NCBI GenBank assembly: GCA_046297495.1
Contig: JBKBIP010000012.1
Location: 86,822 to 150,821, forward strand
DNA length: 64,000 nt
Reading direction: 5' to 3'
From: JBKBIP01 sp046297495
GTDB taxonomy: Bacteria > Planctomycetota > Planctomycetia > Gemmatales > Gemmataceae
Part shown: piece after piece, positions 1-8,800 of the stretch
How positions within the stretch are numbered: the stretch's first letter is position 1
Layout of the letters: the number at the start of each line of letters is the position of its first letter
Translations under genes and position numbers: made by a program
The notes under the pieces: model-generated
Told to the model about the DNA's origin: nothing
Databases searched by the model: none
Seen by the model: the letters and a program-made list of their open reading frames with translations, nothing else

Positions 1-95
1 CTGTTTGTCCTGACTAATTAGGCTTATCGAACAAAACCAATTAGGCAAGACAAATTTTTCGCGGATCACTTGGATTGGAATCGACTCCTGGCGAT

Positions 96-140
96 GGATT
101 CATCATTTCGCGTGGACGCTTCCTGGCCCACGCGAAACAG
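96..140. repeat. Dispersed palindrome, family 1 (copy A)
   Basis: A perfect 10-bp inverted repeat (106-115 with 128-137, TTTCGCGTGG/CCACGCGAAA), preceded by GGATTCATC. It lies just beyond the stop of the prepilin-type gene ending at 161 and belongs to the TTCATCGGTTCGCGC family seen about ten times in the window. It may fold as a transcript-end hairpin. Confidence 0.65.
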
Positions 141-160
141 GTCAGGCATGTATAGTCTCC

Positions 161-958
161 TTATCCTTGCCGCGATCCGTCGGGCATGGATTCGTTAAAT
201 TGCTGAATCGTATAGTCATTGAAGCGGCCATAGCTATCGATCACGCCGACCAGCGTGGCCCGTTTACCGTTGGCGTACACCATGAATACGGCGACGTAGC
301 GGCCGTAGTAGCTGCCGTCACAGCCGGGATAGATTGGGCAGTTCGTGATGGTTTTGCCGACGGCCGTGTTGCGTGGTCCAACTCCCAGAGCGATCAACCG
401 CTGACCGGCTTGTAGTCCTTGGGGCACCAAGTTCGCCGCCAAGATGCCCGTGGGAATCACTTCCGCCACCGTCATGCCGCTGGCCAGAGGAACTTGGGTA
501 GTTCCCGAATTATTCGAATTGGCCACCGCGCGGTCGTGCGTATAGACCCAGTCAAATCCCGAACGGCTAAAGGAACGGAAATATTCTTGACCGTTGGAAT
601 TGTCGATTTGCCAGGTCTGGAGCTGATCTTGCAAGCGCGTGCCGTATGCTCCACCATACGGCAAGCCGTGAGTTTGGGTGTTGGGATTCGTCGTGTCGGC
701 GGTGTAAATTTGCCCTGATGTATCAATGAGCGAATCCAACCCCTGGGGATAGCGTTTTTGCAAGAGGAAGAACATTTGGATGTTGTGGGCCAGGTCCGCT
801 TGTGTCTTGGCTGAGGCCGCCATGTCGGAGCTTCGGCCCAGCATGGCGACGACGGGAATGGCCAGGGCGGCCAAGGTGGCGATGATGAGCAGGACGACGA
901 CCAGCTCCATCAAGGTGAATCCCGCCCGATCCACCTCGCTCTGACGTGAGTATCGCAT
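161..958 (-). CDS. Prepilin-type secreted protein (type II secretion pseudopilin-like)
   Basis: A 265-residue protein with a class III prepilin leader: after a short basic N-terminus comes G-FTLMELVVVLLIIATLAAL, which has the cleavage Gly, the +1 Phe to be methylated, Glu at +5 and one hydrophobic helix. The rest is a soluble pilin-like domain of unknown role. The ATG at 958 follows GGAG. Its C-terminal third (LVALGVGP, Y.GRYVAVF, GVIDS) matches the protein at 2190-2990, so the two are paralogues. No assembly ATPase or prepilin peptidase lies nearby. It may be a pseudopilin or one of the many free-standing planctomycete prepilin-leader proteins; the sequence does not decide between these. Confidence 0.85.
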   Translation of the reverse strand: MRYSRQSEVDRAGFTLMELVVVLLIIATLAALAIPVVAMLGRSSDMAASAKTQADLAHNIQMFFLLQKRYPQGLDSLIDTSGQIYTADTTNPNTQTHGLPYGGAYGTRLQDQLQTWQIDNSNGQEYFRSFSRSGFDWVYTHDRAVANSNNSGTTQVPLASGMTVAEVIPTGILAANLVPQGLQAGQRLIALGVGPRNTAVGKTITNCPIYPGCDGSYYGRYVAVFMVYANGKRATLVGVIDSYGRFNDYTIQQFNESMPDGSRQG

Positions 959-1079
959 CTTATGATCTCCTAGTGAAGTTCACGGTACACCGCCGAGAGG
1001 GGACAACCACCCTCCGCTCCTCGCGGTGCCGCCCTTCTCTCCTAGCAAGACACGTTCCCACGCAGGCGAAAAATAAATT

Positions 1080-1125
1080 TTGATATAAGATCAATATTAT
1101 CAATTGGTTATGGATATTATCCGTC
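1080..1125 (-). promoter_or_regulatory. AT-rich promoter region of the prepilin-type gene
   Basis: A compact AT-rich block in otherwise GC-rich DNA, in the 249-bp gap upstream of the start at 958. On the minus strand it holds several TAATAT/TTATAT-like hexamers. No single -35/-10 pair stands out, so only the region is called. Confidence 0.3.
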
Positions 1126-1207
1126 GCCGTCGATCCGACCGGGCGGCGGGAACAACGGCGATGCCATCGTCGCCCCTGCTATCGCCGTGACCACTTGCTC
1201 CTAGGAT

Positions 1208-2008
1208 TCACGGTTCGACCGCGAACACCAACGTCGTATTGAGGGATTCAAAATCATATTCAGCGCGGCTGCTTTCCGCCGCTGGCGTTTGCACGTTTAC
1301 TTTCAAGATCCACGTGCCGGCGCGCCGCACGCGCACCGTGGCCACCCCTTCGGCGTCGGTGCTGGTGGCATAGCACCAGGCATCGTCCGGCGTGAAGCCG
1401 ACGAACGTGCCGAACATGGTCTGCCCCGCTGCTGGCCGACCTTGGACGAGTACTTGAAAACGCAGCTCTTGATTAGCGCGCCACTGATCCGCCGGATCGA
1501 GCGGCACGATTTCCAGCGGCAAACCCAACGGTTTGGCGACTTGTCCCTTGGGAGAACCCGTGACGATCAAGGCCTTGGCGAATTGCTGGCTGCGCTTGGC
1601 GGAATCGATTTTCCCCTCCTTGATCTGCGTTTTCGAGCCGCGCCGCATCACCCGTCGCCCACTGGCGTCATACACATAGGTCAAAATGGCGGGCCGGCGC
1701 GCCACCACCACTTGGCTAATCCCTGCCTCGGTCAGCTCCACCTCATCCGCTTGCAAGCCCACGCCGGCTTTCTTCAAGGGCTGAGACTTCCCCGAAGGCG
1801 GTACCATGTCATAACGCTCCAAGTGTTCGGCGTCGATCAAGTCATCCACCGGCAGAATGTGTCCCCAAGCGACATACACCGTGCTCCAGTCACCAACTTC
1901 CGAAACACGCAGCCGGCTGGCGAACACCTTCAAGTCATGGGCCTGGGCCTGTCCAATGACACCAAGCCACGCCCCACCAAGGACCACAAGCAAGACGAAC
2001 CGATTCAT
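1208..2008 (-). CDS. DUF4198 domain-containing secreted protein
   Basis: A 266-residue protein with a Sec signal peptide (MNRFVLLVVLGGAWLGVIGQAQA) ending before HDLKVFASRL. The mature part has the pattern of DUF4198 proteins: an early H-D/W-type start, a long beta-rich middle and a C-terminal module ending in RVRRAGTWILKVN, like periplasmic proteins of nickel or cobalt uptake clusters. The ATG at 2008 is preceded by GGAGG at ideal distance; the frame is open further upstream but lacks such a site. It lies between two paralogous prepilin-type genes and is divergent from the second. The ligand is not evident. Confidence 0.75.
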   Translation of the reverse strand: MNRFVLLVVLGGAWLGVIGQAQAHDLKVFASRLRVSEVGDWSTVYVAWGHILPVDDLIDAEHLERYDMVPPSGKSQPLKKAGVGLQADEVELTEAGISQVVVARRPAILTYVYDASGRRVMRRGSKTQIKEGKIDSAKRSQQFAKALIVTGSPKGQVAKPLGLPLEIVPLDPADQWRANQELRFQVLVQGRPAAGQTMFGTFVGFTPDDAWCYATSTDAEGVATVRVRRAGTWILKVNVQTPAAESSRAEYDFESLNTTLVFAVEP

Positions 2009-2189
2009 GAAAATTTCCTCCTCGATGGTTTCCACTCTTGACAGCGTCATCTTAACTCTTAGTATGACGAAACTGAAATTTGTAATACTAAATGTCAAAG
2101 CCATCGTCCATCAAAAAAAAATCGCTCTTGGACTTTTCAGGTTGGACATTGCGATGTCCCAACGTGGCTTTTCAACAAGGAGCAACACG
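2009..2189. promoter_or_regulatory. Divergent promoter region
   Basis: A 181-bp region between the DUF4198 gene (minus) and the second prepilin-type gene (plus). It is AT-rich around 2050-2125, with CGTCAT (2045-2050) and ATGACG (2064-2069) as an inverted pair and an A-run near 2113. Both flanking genes start here, so it must carry two promoters; exact elements are not resolved. Confidence 0.4.
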
Positions 2190-2990
2190 ATGCGAGTACA
2201 CCGTCCACGACCAAGCCGGCGAACGGGTTTGACCTTGTCGGAATTGGTGGTCGTTCTGGTGATCTTGGCCGCCACCGCCGCGCTGGTGATACCTCGTTTG
2301 GGCTTTATGAAGGATCAGTCCAACATGGCCACCGGCGCTGCTGGGGCCGCCGACGTGATGAGCAATCTCGAACAGTTCAAACTGACAACGGGCAATTATC
2401 CGCAGCTGATGGACTCGTTGATCGAGACGGGGGGAACGAACGTGCTTTCGACCCTGTGGTTCCATCCGGGCGCGAGCGCGAGCGATTGGATCACTGTGGA
2501 GGACCTGGCCCCCGGCTATTTGGCTTCGTTACGACATGGGTTTGGCCGCTACCCGGACAGCAGCGGACAGTTCACGGTCGTGGATCATGATCCCAGTATT
2601 ACCCCACCCGGCAACAGCGCCACGCAAACTTTAATCCGCCCGGTGACAGGCAGCAGCAGCAGCTTGGCCGTCGTGAACACTGCCACGAGCCGAGGCCAAG
2701 CCATCGCCCAGGCCGCGGGGTATCCCACCGGTGTCCCGCCCGCCAACGTCCGCCTGGTGGCCCTGGGAGTCGGGCCGATGTGCGAGGCGGTCGGGCGGAC
2801 CATGGCCAGCGCGCCGCTCTATAGCGGCGTGGACCACAACGTCTATAACCGCTTCATCGCCATCTTCGCCGTGTACAACAGCAACGACCGGGGTTATCCC
2901 GCCGAATTGCGGGCGGTGATCGACTCCAAGTACGGCGATGTCGGCAAAAACATCAATCAATATCGCACCATCGGACGCAGCCGCGATTGA
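2190..2990 (+). CDS. Prepilin-type secreted protein, paralogue of the 161-958 gene
   Basis: A 266-residue protein with a basic N-terminus then G-LTLSELVVVLVILAATAAL: prepilin cleavage Gly, Glu at +5 and a hydrophobic stem. The ATG at 2190 has AAGGAG upstream; the open frame runs 5' of it but overlaps the divergent gene, so this start is preferred. The C-terminus (VRLVALGVGP, YNRFIAIFAVY, AVIDSKYGD) aligns with the 161-958 protein, while the middle has diverged. The two paralogues flank a DUF4198 gene, which suggests a local duplication. Function beyond pseudopilin-like is unknown. Confidence 0.85.
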   Translation: MRVHRPRPSRRTGLTLSELVVVLVILAATAALVIPRLGFMKDQSNMATGAAGAADVMSNLEQFKLTTGNYPQLMDSLIETGGTNVLSTLWFHPGASASDWITVEDLAPGYLASLRHGFGRYPDSSGQFTVVDHDPSITPPGNSATQTLIRPVTGSSSSLAVVNTATSRGQAIAQAAGYPTGVPPANVRLVALGVGPMCEAVGRTMASAPLYSGVDHNVYNRFIAIFAVYNSNDRGYPAELRAVIDSKYGDVGKNINQYRTIGRSRD

Positions 2991-3080
2991 TGTCAAGCGG
3001 CAGACTGGTCCACAAGCGGAAGCGGCGGGGATCAACCCCGTCGCTCCGCCCCGATATGTCAACAGTCGTTGGATGGTGGA

Positions 3081-3122
3081 TTCATCGGTTCGCGCGGTGT
3101 GGGGCGTGCGCGAACCGATGAA
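3081..3122. repeat. Dispersed palindrome, family 1 (copy B), between convergent genes
   Basis: Perfect 15-bp inverted repeat TTCATCGGTTCGCGC (3081-3095) / GCGCGAACCGATGAA (3108-3122) with a 12-nt loop. It lies between the convergent genes ending at 2990 and 3146, where it could act as a bidirectional transcript end. This is the best reference copy of the family. Confidence 0.75.
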
Positions 3123-3145
3123 GTCATTCCGTCCCTTTCGGCTCC

Positions 3146-3931
3146 TCATTCCACGAAGCGCGACGGCGGTAGCTCAAACAGGTCTTGCCCGATCGCCGGG
3201 TCATCGTCGGTTGACGGCGGTGGGAACGGCGGCGGCGGAAACGGCGCTGGCTCCGGGTCGGGGAGCGCCTCGGCGCGTAACGTATCGATGGCCTTGAGCA
3301 AATCCTCGAATTGCGGCTCGAACAAGCTGCCATTGGACTTGTAGCGCAGGCGTCCGAAGGTGTCGAAGACTACCAGGTTTGGCATATACGGCTGAATGCC
3401 GAAGTGCAGCCGCATCGTATCCGAATAGTCGAGCCAGACCGGCATGTCGGGGGACAGGCGGTTCATTTGTCGGCGAAACGGTCCGCGAAATGGGGGAGTG
3501 ACTTTGCCAATGACGGCAACCACGATGGCCCGCACGTCGGGGGAACGCGCGCCCGGCGGCACGCAGGGAAGCGGACGCACCGGCGCTGCCTTGGCCTGTT
3601 CCGGCGGCAGACGCAGAACATCGGGATGATAATTGAGATACACCCGTTTGGCCAGTAAGCAACATTCTTGAACGCGTTCGGGATAGGCGTACAAGATCAC
3701 CACCACATCCCCTTCCATCTCCGCCAAGCTGTGCAATCCCCGATATTGATCTTCCATGAACAAGGGAACGCGGGGACCCAGGAAGGTATGGCATAACGGC
3801 GGTTGCGGCAACGGCGGCGGCGGATTGGGTATCGGGGGTGGTCGCATCTGCGGCGGGGGCGGCCCCGCGCCAGGAAGCAACGCCAAGCAGAGAGCGAACT
3901 GCCACAATACCACGCTCAGACAGGCTTCCAT
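3146..3931 (-). CDS. Secreted proline-rich protein with thioredoxin-like domain
   Basis: A 261-residue protein from the ATG at 3931. A signal peptide is followed by a proline-rich linker (about residues 25-45) and then a domain with thioredoxin-like order: VVVILYAYPE, a helix, AIVVAVIG, and near the end FGIQPYMPNLVVFDTFGRL, which matches the cis-Pro strand and the GRL/GRI turn of TlpA-type proteins. The usual CXXC is absent; only a CC pair follows the first strand (VQECCLL). It is therefore probably not a classical thiol oxidoreductase. A second proline-rich stretch lies close to the C-terminus. The fold is inferred from pattern only. Confidence 0.6.
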   Translation of the reverse strand: MEACLSVVLWQFALCLALLPGAGPPPPQMRPPPIPNPPPPLPQPPLCHTFLGPRVPLFMEDQYRGLHSLAEMEGDVVVILYAYPERVQECCLLAKRVYLNYHPDVLRLPPEQAKAAPVRPLPCVPPGARSPDVRAIVVAVIGKVTPPFRGPFRRQMNRLSPDMPVWLDYSDTMRLHFGIQPYMPNLVVFDTFGRLRYKSNGSLFEPQFEDLLKAIDTLRAEALPDPEPAPFPPPPFPPPSTDDDPAIGQDLFELPPSRFVE

Positions 3932-4196
3932 GCCACGCCCCTTTCCCGATCGGTCCGGCTCTCCACCCCCTGGCGCCGTTTCCACACGGCGCGGCCAGAA
4001 AGTTCCTCCCGTTAGCCCGACGCGCCAGGGGGGGAGACCAAACTCAACCTATTACAGGCATATCCTATTTCGACCAATTCCTTGTCAATTCTTCCGTGAT
4101 TGTGGAAAATTCCGAGCATGCGGCGCCAGCAAGTGCCACGCTTCCTCTTCCAAGTAACTTGTTTGGACTGGCTCTTGTCAAAATTGGTAATCAATC

Positions 4197-4730
4197 CTAC
4201 GAATCGTTCCGGTAAAGAAACTCTGGCAACGGCATGCCAGCTTCTTGGGGTTCCAATTTGATGTTGGTGAGCGTGATGCTTTCCTGAGTGCCCAAGACTT
4301 GACGCGAGAAGAAGGTGACATGGCCATAGTCGGGGTCGAACTGCGCGCGCATGTAGGTCCGCTGCGGTAAGTCCAAAAAGCGCTGAATATCGTCGAACAG
4401 AGCTGGGACGCCATAATGGGGATGCAAGCGCGCTTGCAGCAGACGGCCCATTTGGTCTGGCTGGTCCTCGTGGTCCTTCACCAAGACGGCCCGTACTTGG
4501 CCGTTGCGGACCCAAACCACCACCGTCTCGTTGACGCCCCCCTTCTTGGTGTATTGCAAGCGGTAGTTGCGCGGCCCGTGGGCTTCCCAGCGGGCGCGCG
4601 CCGCAGTCAACTGTTCCGGCGTCAGGCGCAAGCGCATGTTGTAACTGATCGGCACGGCAACCGCGACCACGGACAACACGCCTAGCACGACGAAATACCA
4701 AATCCAACGGCGCGGTTTTCGTTCCGCCAT
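4197..4730 (-). CDS. DUF6174-like single-pass membrane protein
   Basis: A 177-residue protein starting at the ATG at 4730, which has GGAAG upstream; the frame is open further 5' without a good site. A basic N-terminus (MAERKPRR) leads into one transmembrane helix (about residues 9-30). The extracytoplasmic part has RARWEAHGPRNYRLQYT, then VVWVRNGQVRAV, then an L-Q-R-F-L segment and YGHVTFFS, the layout of DUF6174 proteins. Function is unknown. It is a single gene on this strand, with 265 bp to the next gene downstream. Confidence 0.65.
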   Translation of the reverse strand: MAERKPRRWIWYFVVLGVLSVVAVAVPISYNMRLRLTPEQLTAARARWEAHGPRNYRLQYTKKGGVNETVVVWVRNGQVRAVLVKDHEDQPDQMGRLLQARLHPHYGVPALFDDIQRFLDLPQRTYMRAQFDPDYGHVTFFSRQVLGTQESITLTNIKLEPQEAGMPLPEFLYRNDS

Positions 4731-5055
4731 TCTCGTCTTCCTCTTTGGAAAGTGATGCGACTCAGCAAGTTGGAGAGCGTTGGCTTCTCGATGGCACCAC
4801 GCGCCTGCCCGTTTCCCTGGAATGGCCACGGCCCCATATTCTCAGGAAACTTGCTCTTGCGTGGAATCGAGCGGTTTTGTAAAAATTACACTCCTCACAG
4901 TATGGAATGAGAAGGATTCTCGAACACGAACCCAGGAGGGGTAAGGTTGTTATTACTTTACTTATGCACCACGATAACCCCAAGGTAGGGGCATCACAGC
5001 TGGCGGGACTAATGACGGTCCTCTGGCTGTGATGGTGCTCGAAAGGAGACCCATC
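4731..5055. other. Divergent intergenic region upstream of the CsrA-receiver gene
   Basis: A 325-bp region between the DUF6174 gene (minus) and the csrA-receiver gene (plus). An AT-rich stretch around 4875-4970 probably holds the plus-strand promoter; AAAGGAG (5042-5048) is the ribosome site of the csrA-like gene. No convincing gene was seen. Confidence 0.4.
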
Positions 5056-5808
5056 ATGCTTGTACTATCACGCCGTGAGGGACAGCGCGTCCATTTCCCC
5101 ACTCTTGATGTCTCGGTTGAAGTCCTCTTGATCAAAGGTAACCAAATTCGCCTGGGCATCCATGCTCCTGACGAGGTGCGCGTGCTCCGGGATGAATTGT
5201 TGCCCCAACAACTCCAAACATCATCGAAACCCAAGGATACCTCAGCGCGCTGTGCTTGGAATCACGACCAGCGCGGACGCATGAACTCGGCAATGATGGG
5301 GCTTTACCTCGCCGAGAAGCAGCTGCAAAACGGGTTGACAGGAGATGCCGAAACCACGTTGCGGGAAGCCATTCACGTGCTGGAATCCTTGGACCGCGAC
5401 TTTGCCGCCAAAGAAACGGCTAAGACTAACCACGGCCGCCACGCCTTGCTGGTCGAGGATGACCTCAACGAAGAGGCCTTGCTCGCCAGCTATTTGCGGC
5501 TCAGTGGCTTTCAAGTCCATACGGTCCACGACGGCTACGAGGCCCTGGAATTTCTATCCCAGCACGACCGCCCCGATTTCGTGCTGCTTGATATGCGTTT
5601 ACCGCGTTTGGACGGCCCTTCCACAGTGACCGCCATTCGCCGCAATCCCGCTTACGAGGGGTTGCGCATCTTCGCGGTGACCGGCGCGGAGTCGGATGAA
5701 CTGCGACGAACGTCCATGAATCCCATCGAAGTGGACGCTTGGTTTCGCAAGCCGGTCAACGCGGCGCGTCTGGTCGAGGCCATGAGCGCGATGCGTTCGA
5801 CCAATTGA
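5056..5808 (+). CDS. CsrA-response regulator receiver fusion
   Basis: A 250-residue protein. Residues 1-52 are a full CsrA domain: MLVLSRREGQ start, IKGNQIRLGI core and APDEVRVLRDEL with the Arg that contacts GGA in RNA. A helical linker follows (about 75-125). Residues 129-247 are a receiver domain with the acidic pair in LLVEDD, phosphoacceptor Asp179 in LLDMRLP, a Thr in FAVTGA and Lys232 in WFRKPV. The ATG at 5056 has AAAGGAG 8 nt upstream. CsrA is normally a free protein of about 60 residues that binds mRNA leaders; here RNA binding is joined to a phosphorylation switch. It converges with a giant hybrid kinase (5897-9967) that could be its phosphodonor (inference). Confidence 0.92.
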   Translation: MLVLSRREGQRVHFPTLDVSVEVLLIKGNQIRLGIHAPDEVRVLRDELLPQQLQTSSKPKDTSARCAWNHDQRGRMNSAMMGLYLAEKQLQNGLTGDAETTLREAIHVLESLDRDFAAKETAKTNHGRHALLVEDDLNEEALLASYLRLSGFQVHTVHDGYEALEFLSQHDRPDFVLLDMRLPRLDGPSTVTAIRRNPAYEGLRIFAVTGAESDELRRTSMNPIEVDAWFRKPVNAARLVEAMSAMRSTN

Positions 5809-5827
5809 ACCGCCTGAGAAGCGTTGC

Positions 5828-5864
5828 GTGGGGCATGGCGTTTCCATGAGACAGCCTGCCCCAC
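5828..5864. terminator. Hairpin between convergent genes
   Basis: GTGGGGCA (5828-5835) pairs with TGCCCCAC (5857-5864), with ATGG/CCAT adding inner pairs. It sits between the stops of the CsrA-receiver gene and the hybrid kinase and could end both transcripts. No T-run, so factor-independence is uncertain. Confidence 0.45.
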
Positions 5865-5896
5865 TTGGGGGGATGGGAAAACCCTTCGCCAAGTGC

Positions 5897-8800
5897 TCAG
5901 TGAACACTGAACGGATTGCGTTCTTGCACCTGCTGAAAGACGCGCTCCAGGTCCCTGCGTTTGAGCGGCTTGACCAGATGTTCGTCAAAGCCCGCCTTCA
6001 GGACGGCTAGCCGGTCCTCGGGACGGCCATAGCCCGTCAAGGCCACCAGATATACTTCCTGGCCGAGACGAGAGCGGACCTCCTGCGCCACTTGATAACC
6101 ACTCAAGCCGGGTAAGCCGATATCGACAAAGGCCAGCCCCGGTCGAAATGACAAAATGGTTTCAAGACCTTCCTTGCCATCCCGCACCGCTCGGACATCG
6201 ACGCCATCCATTTTCAGCAGCGATTCCAACATTCGCCGGCTATCATCGTTGTCTTCGATTAATACCACTTTCCGGGATACAGGGACAGCATCCACGGCAG
6301 GGGCTGGTTCAGCACTCGCCGCCCGTCCCCCCGTCATTTCGCCTGTCTTGCCCACGGGCAAGCGGATGATGAATTCACAGCCAGTGCCCGGTCCTTGGCT
6401 GTACGCCTGGACCGCGCCGCCGTGCAGCTGGGCGATAGCCTTGACCAAGGTGAGCCCCACACCCAGGCCGCCGTGGGAGCGATCCAAGGTGTCATTCGCT
6501 TGCACGAATAAATCAAACACTTTTTCCAACATCGTGGGAGAAATGCCCATGCCGGTGTCCTTGATGCGGATGACCACCTGGCCATTCTCTTGGTCCAGGC
6601 GCAGCGTGATACGCCCCCCTGACGGGGTATACTTCACGGCGTTCTTGAGTAAATTGACCATCATTTGCTGCAAGCGGGTGCTGTCGCCGATTATGGACAA
6701 ATCGCCGACATTTTTCTCCAGGTCCAGAGTCAACGACTGTTGAGCCACGATCGGCCGAACCACGCGCACTGCTTCGTCGATCACCTCCTGGAGATTGACC
6801 AATTCCTTGCGCAGATAGATTTTATCCTGGGTGATGCGTGACACGTCCAGCAAATCATCGAGCAAACGGCTCATTTGATCGGCTTGCCGCTGAAGGACGT
6901 GGAGGGATTCCTGATGCTCCAGCGGGCTGGCCGAGTCCCGTTCCAGAACACCGACGGCGCTGATAATGGCTCCCAAGGGATTGCGCAGCTCGTGTGACAA
7001 CATGGCCAAAAAGCGATCGCGCTGTTCGACTGCTTCGCGCGCTTGCCGTTCGGCGTGTTTCAAGCGTGTCACATCCGTGGCGATGCCGCATATTCCGAGA
7101 ATCTGTCGGTTGTCCTCGCGGTAGGGAAAAACCACCGCCAAGTAGGTATGGGGACCGTCGGGGCGTGGAATGACGACCTCGGCTTCCACCGCTTTCCCTT
7201 CGCCGAGTGCTTGACGATCGACGCGGGCTAGGGCGTCGGCGGTTTCTTGGGGAAAGATGTCATACGCGGTTTTGCCTACTGGCTCGTAACCCGCTAACTT
7301 CTTAAAGGCTTCGTCCACCACCTGATACCGTCCTTGCAGGTCCTTGATGAAGACCAGATGCGGCGAATAGTTCAGAATGTTCGACAACTGCGCATCCTTG
7401 CGGCGAGCCTCGGCTTCGGCGCATTTCAAATTCGTTAAATCAATCAGCGTCAAGACCACGCCGTCGATGGGATTTTTGGCGCGATACGGCAGAATACGCA
7501 GCATGTAATGCCGTTGGTGATGATCTTGCACTTGCCGTTCAATGATATCGCCGGATTCCATGACCTTTAGAATGTCGTTCATGAGCGTGGGACAATCGAT
7601 GCTGGTCGTGAATGTATCGATCCGTCGGCCGATGTCTTGCGGCAATAGATTGAAGGTCTCCGCCATGCGCGGCGTGAATTTGCGGATACAGCGATTGCGA
7701 TCCAGAAACAGCGTGTGGACCTGAGTGCTTTCCAACAGATTGTCCATGTCCGCCGTCAATTCGGTTAGCTCGGTGATCTTTTTTTGATACTCGGCGTTGA
7801 CGGTGTATAGCTCCTCATTGACGGAATGGAGTTCCTCGTTGGTGCTTTGCAATTCCTCATTGGAGGCCACCAGCTCTTCGTTGGTCGCCTGGAGTTCCTC
7901 GTTGCTGGTCTCCATTTCCTCGATGGTGGCTTGCAGGTTTTCCTTCGTGTAGCGCAGTTCCGTTTCCAGGGATTCGATCTGCTCACGCGACGCTTGCCGG
8001 ATGTTCACTTCAGAAGCGGAGAGCGGCGGCGGCGCGCCCCCTTGTTCTTCTAGAATAATCAGGGAGAAAAACGCATGATGGCGCGGGTTCAAGAATGGGT
8101 TGATGGTTAGGTTGACCAACCGTTCTCCCTCGGCAAAGCGCACGCGCAGCCCCTTATAGGAAACAGGCGTTTTTTCCAAGCGGACTTGCGCCAGCGCGCC
8201 GCTCAGCACGGTTTTGAGATCGGCATCCACCATGTCGAGAATGTTTTTCGACAGCCGCCCTTTCTTCATGCGCAGATACCGGTTGGCGTCGCCAAACACT
8301 TGCACTAATTCCAGATTTTCGTTGACGAGCAAACTGGAAGGCACGAACGCATCCAGCAGCGCGTCGTAGAGTCCAACCAAATCGGGACTGGGGCTTGTGA
8401 CGGCGGTAGTCGCTAATCGCTCCGTCGGTAGCCGGGGCGGGACAGTGGCTGTCAACGGCTGGCGCATCTCGGGGGACAAACGGATGTCTCGACGTTTGCG
8501 ATAAATCTTCCAATGATTATCCACGGGGGTGAACTCATCGATCAGCTCCCCCGGCGTCTCGCTCGGACCTTGGAACAGAATTCCTCCCGTCTTGAGGGCG
8601 AAATGGAACAACGACAGCACCTTTTTTTGGTAGGGGGGCTGGAGATAGATCAACATGTTGCGACAGGAGATCAGATCGAGCTTGGTGAAGGGGGCGTCCT
8701 TGATCACGTTATGTTGCGCGAAGACCACCATCTGCCGCAGCTGCGGCGCGATTTGATAGGCGCCGTTTTTGCGGATAAAAAAGCGTTCCAAGCGTTCTTG

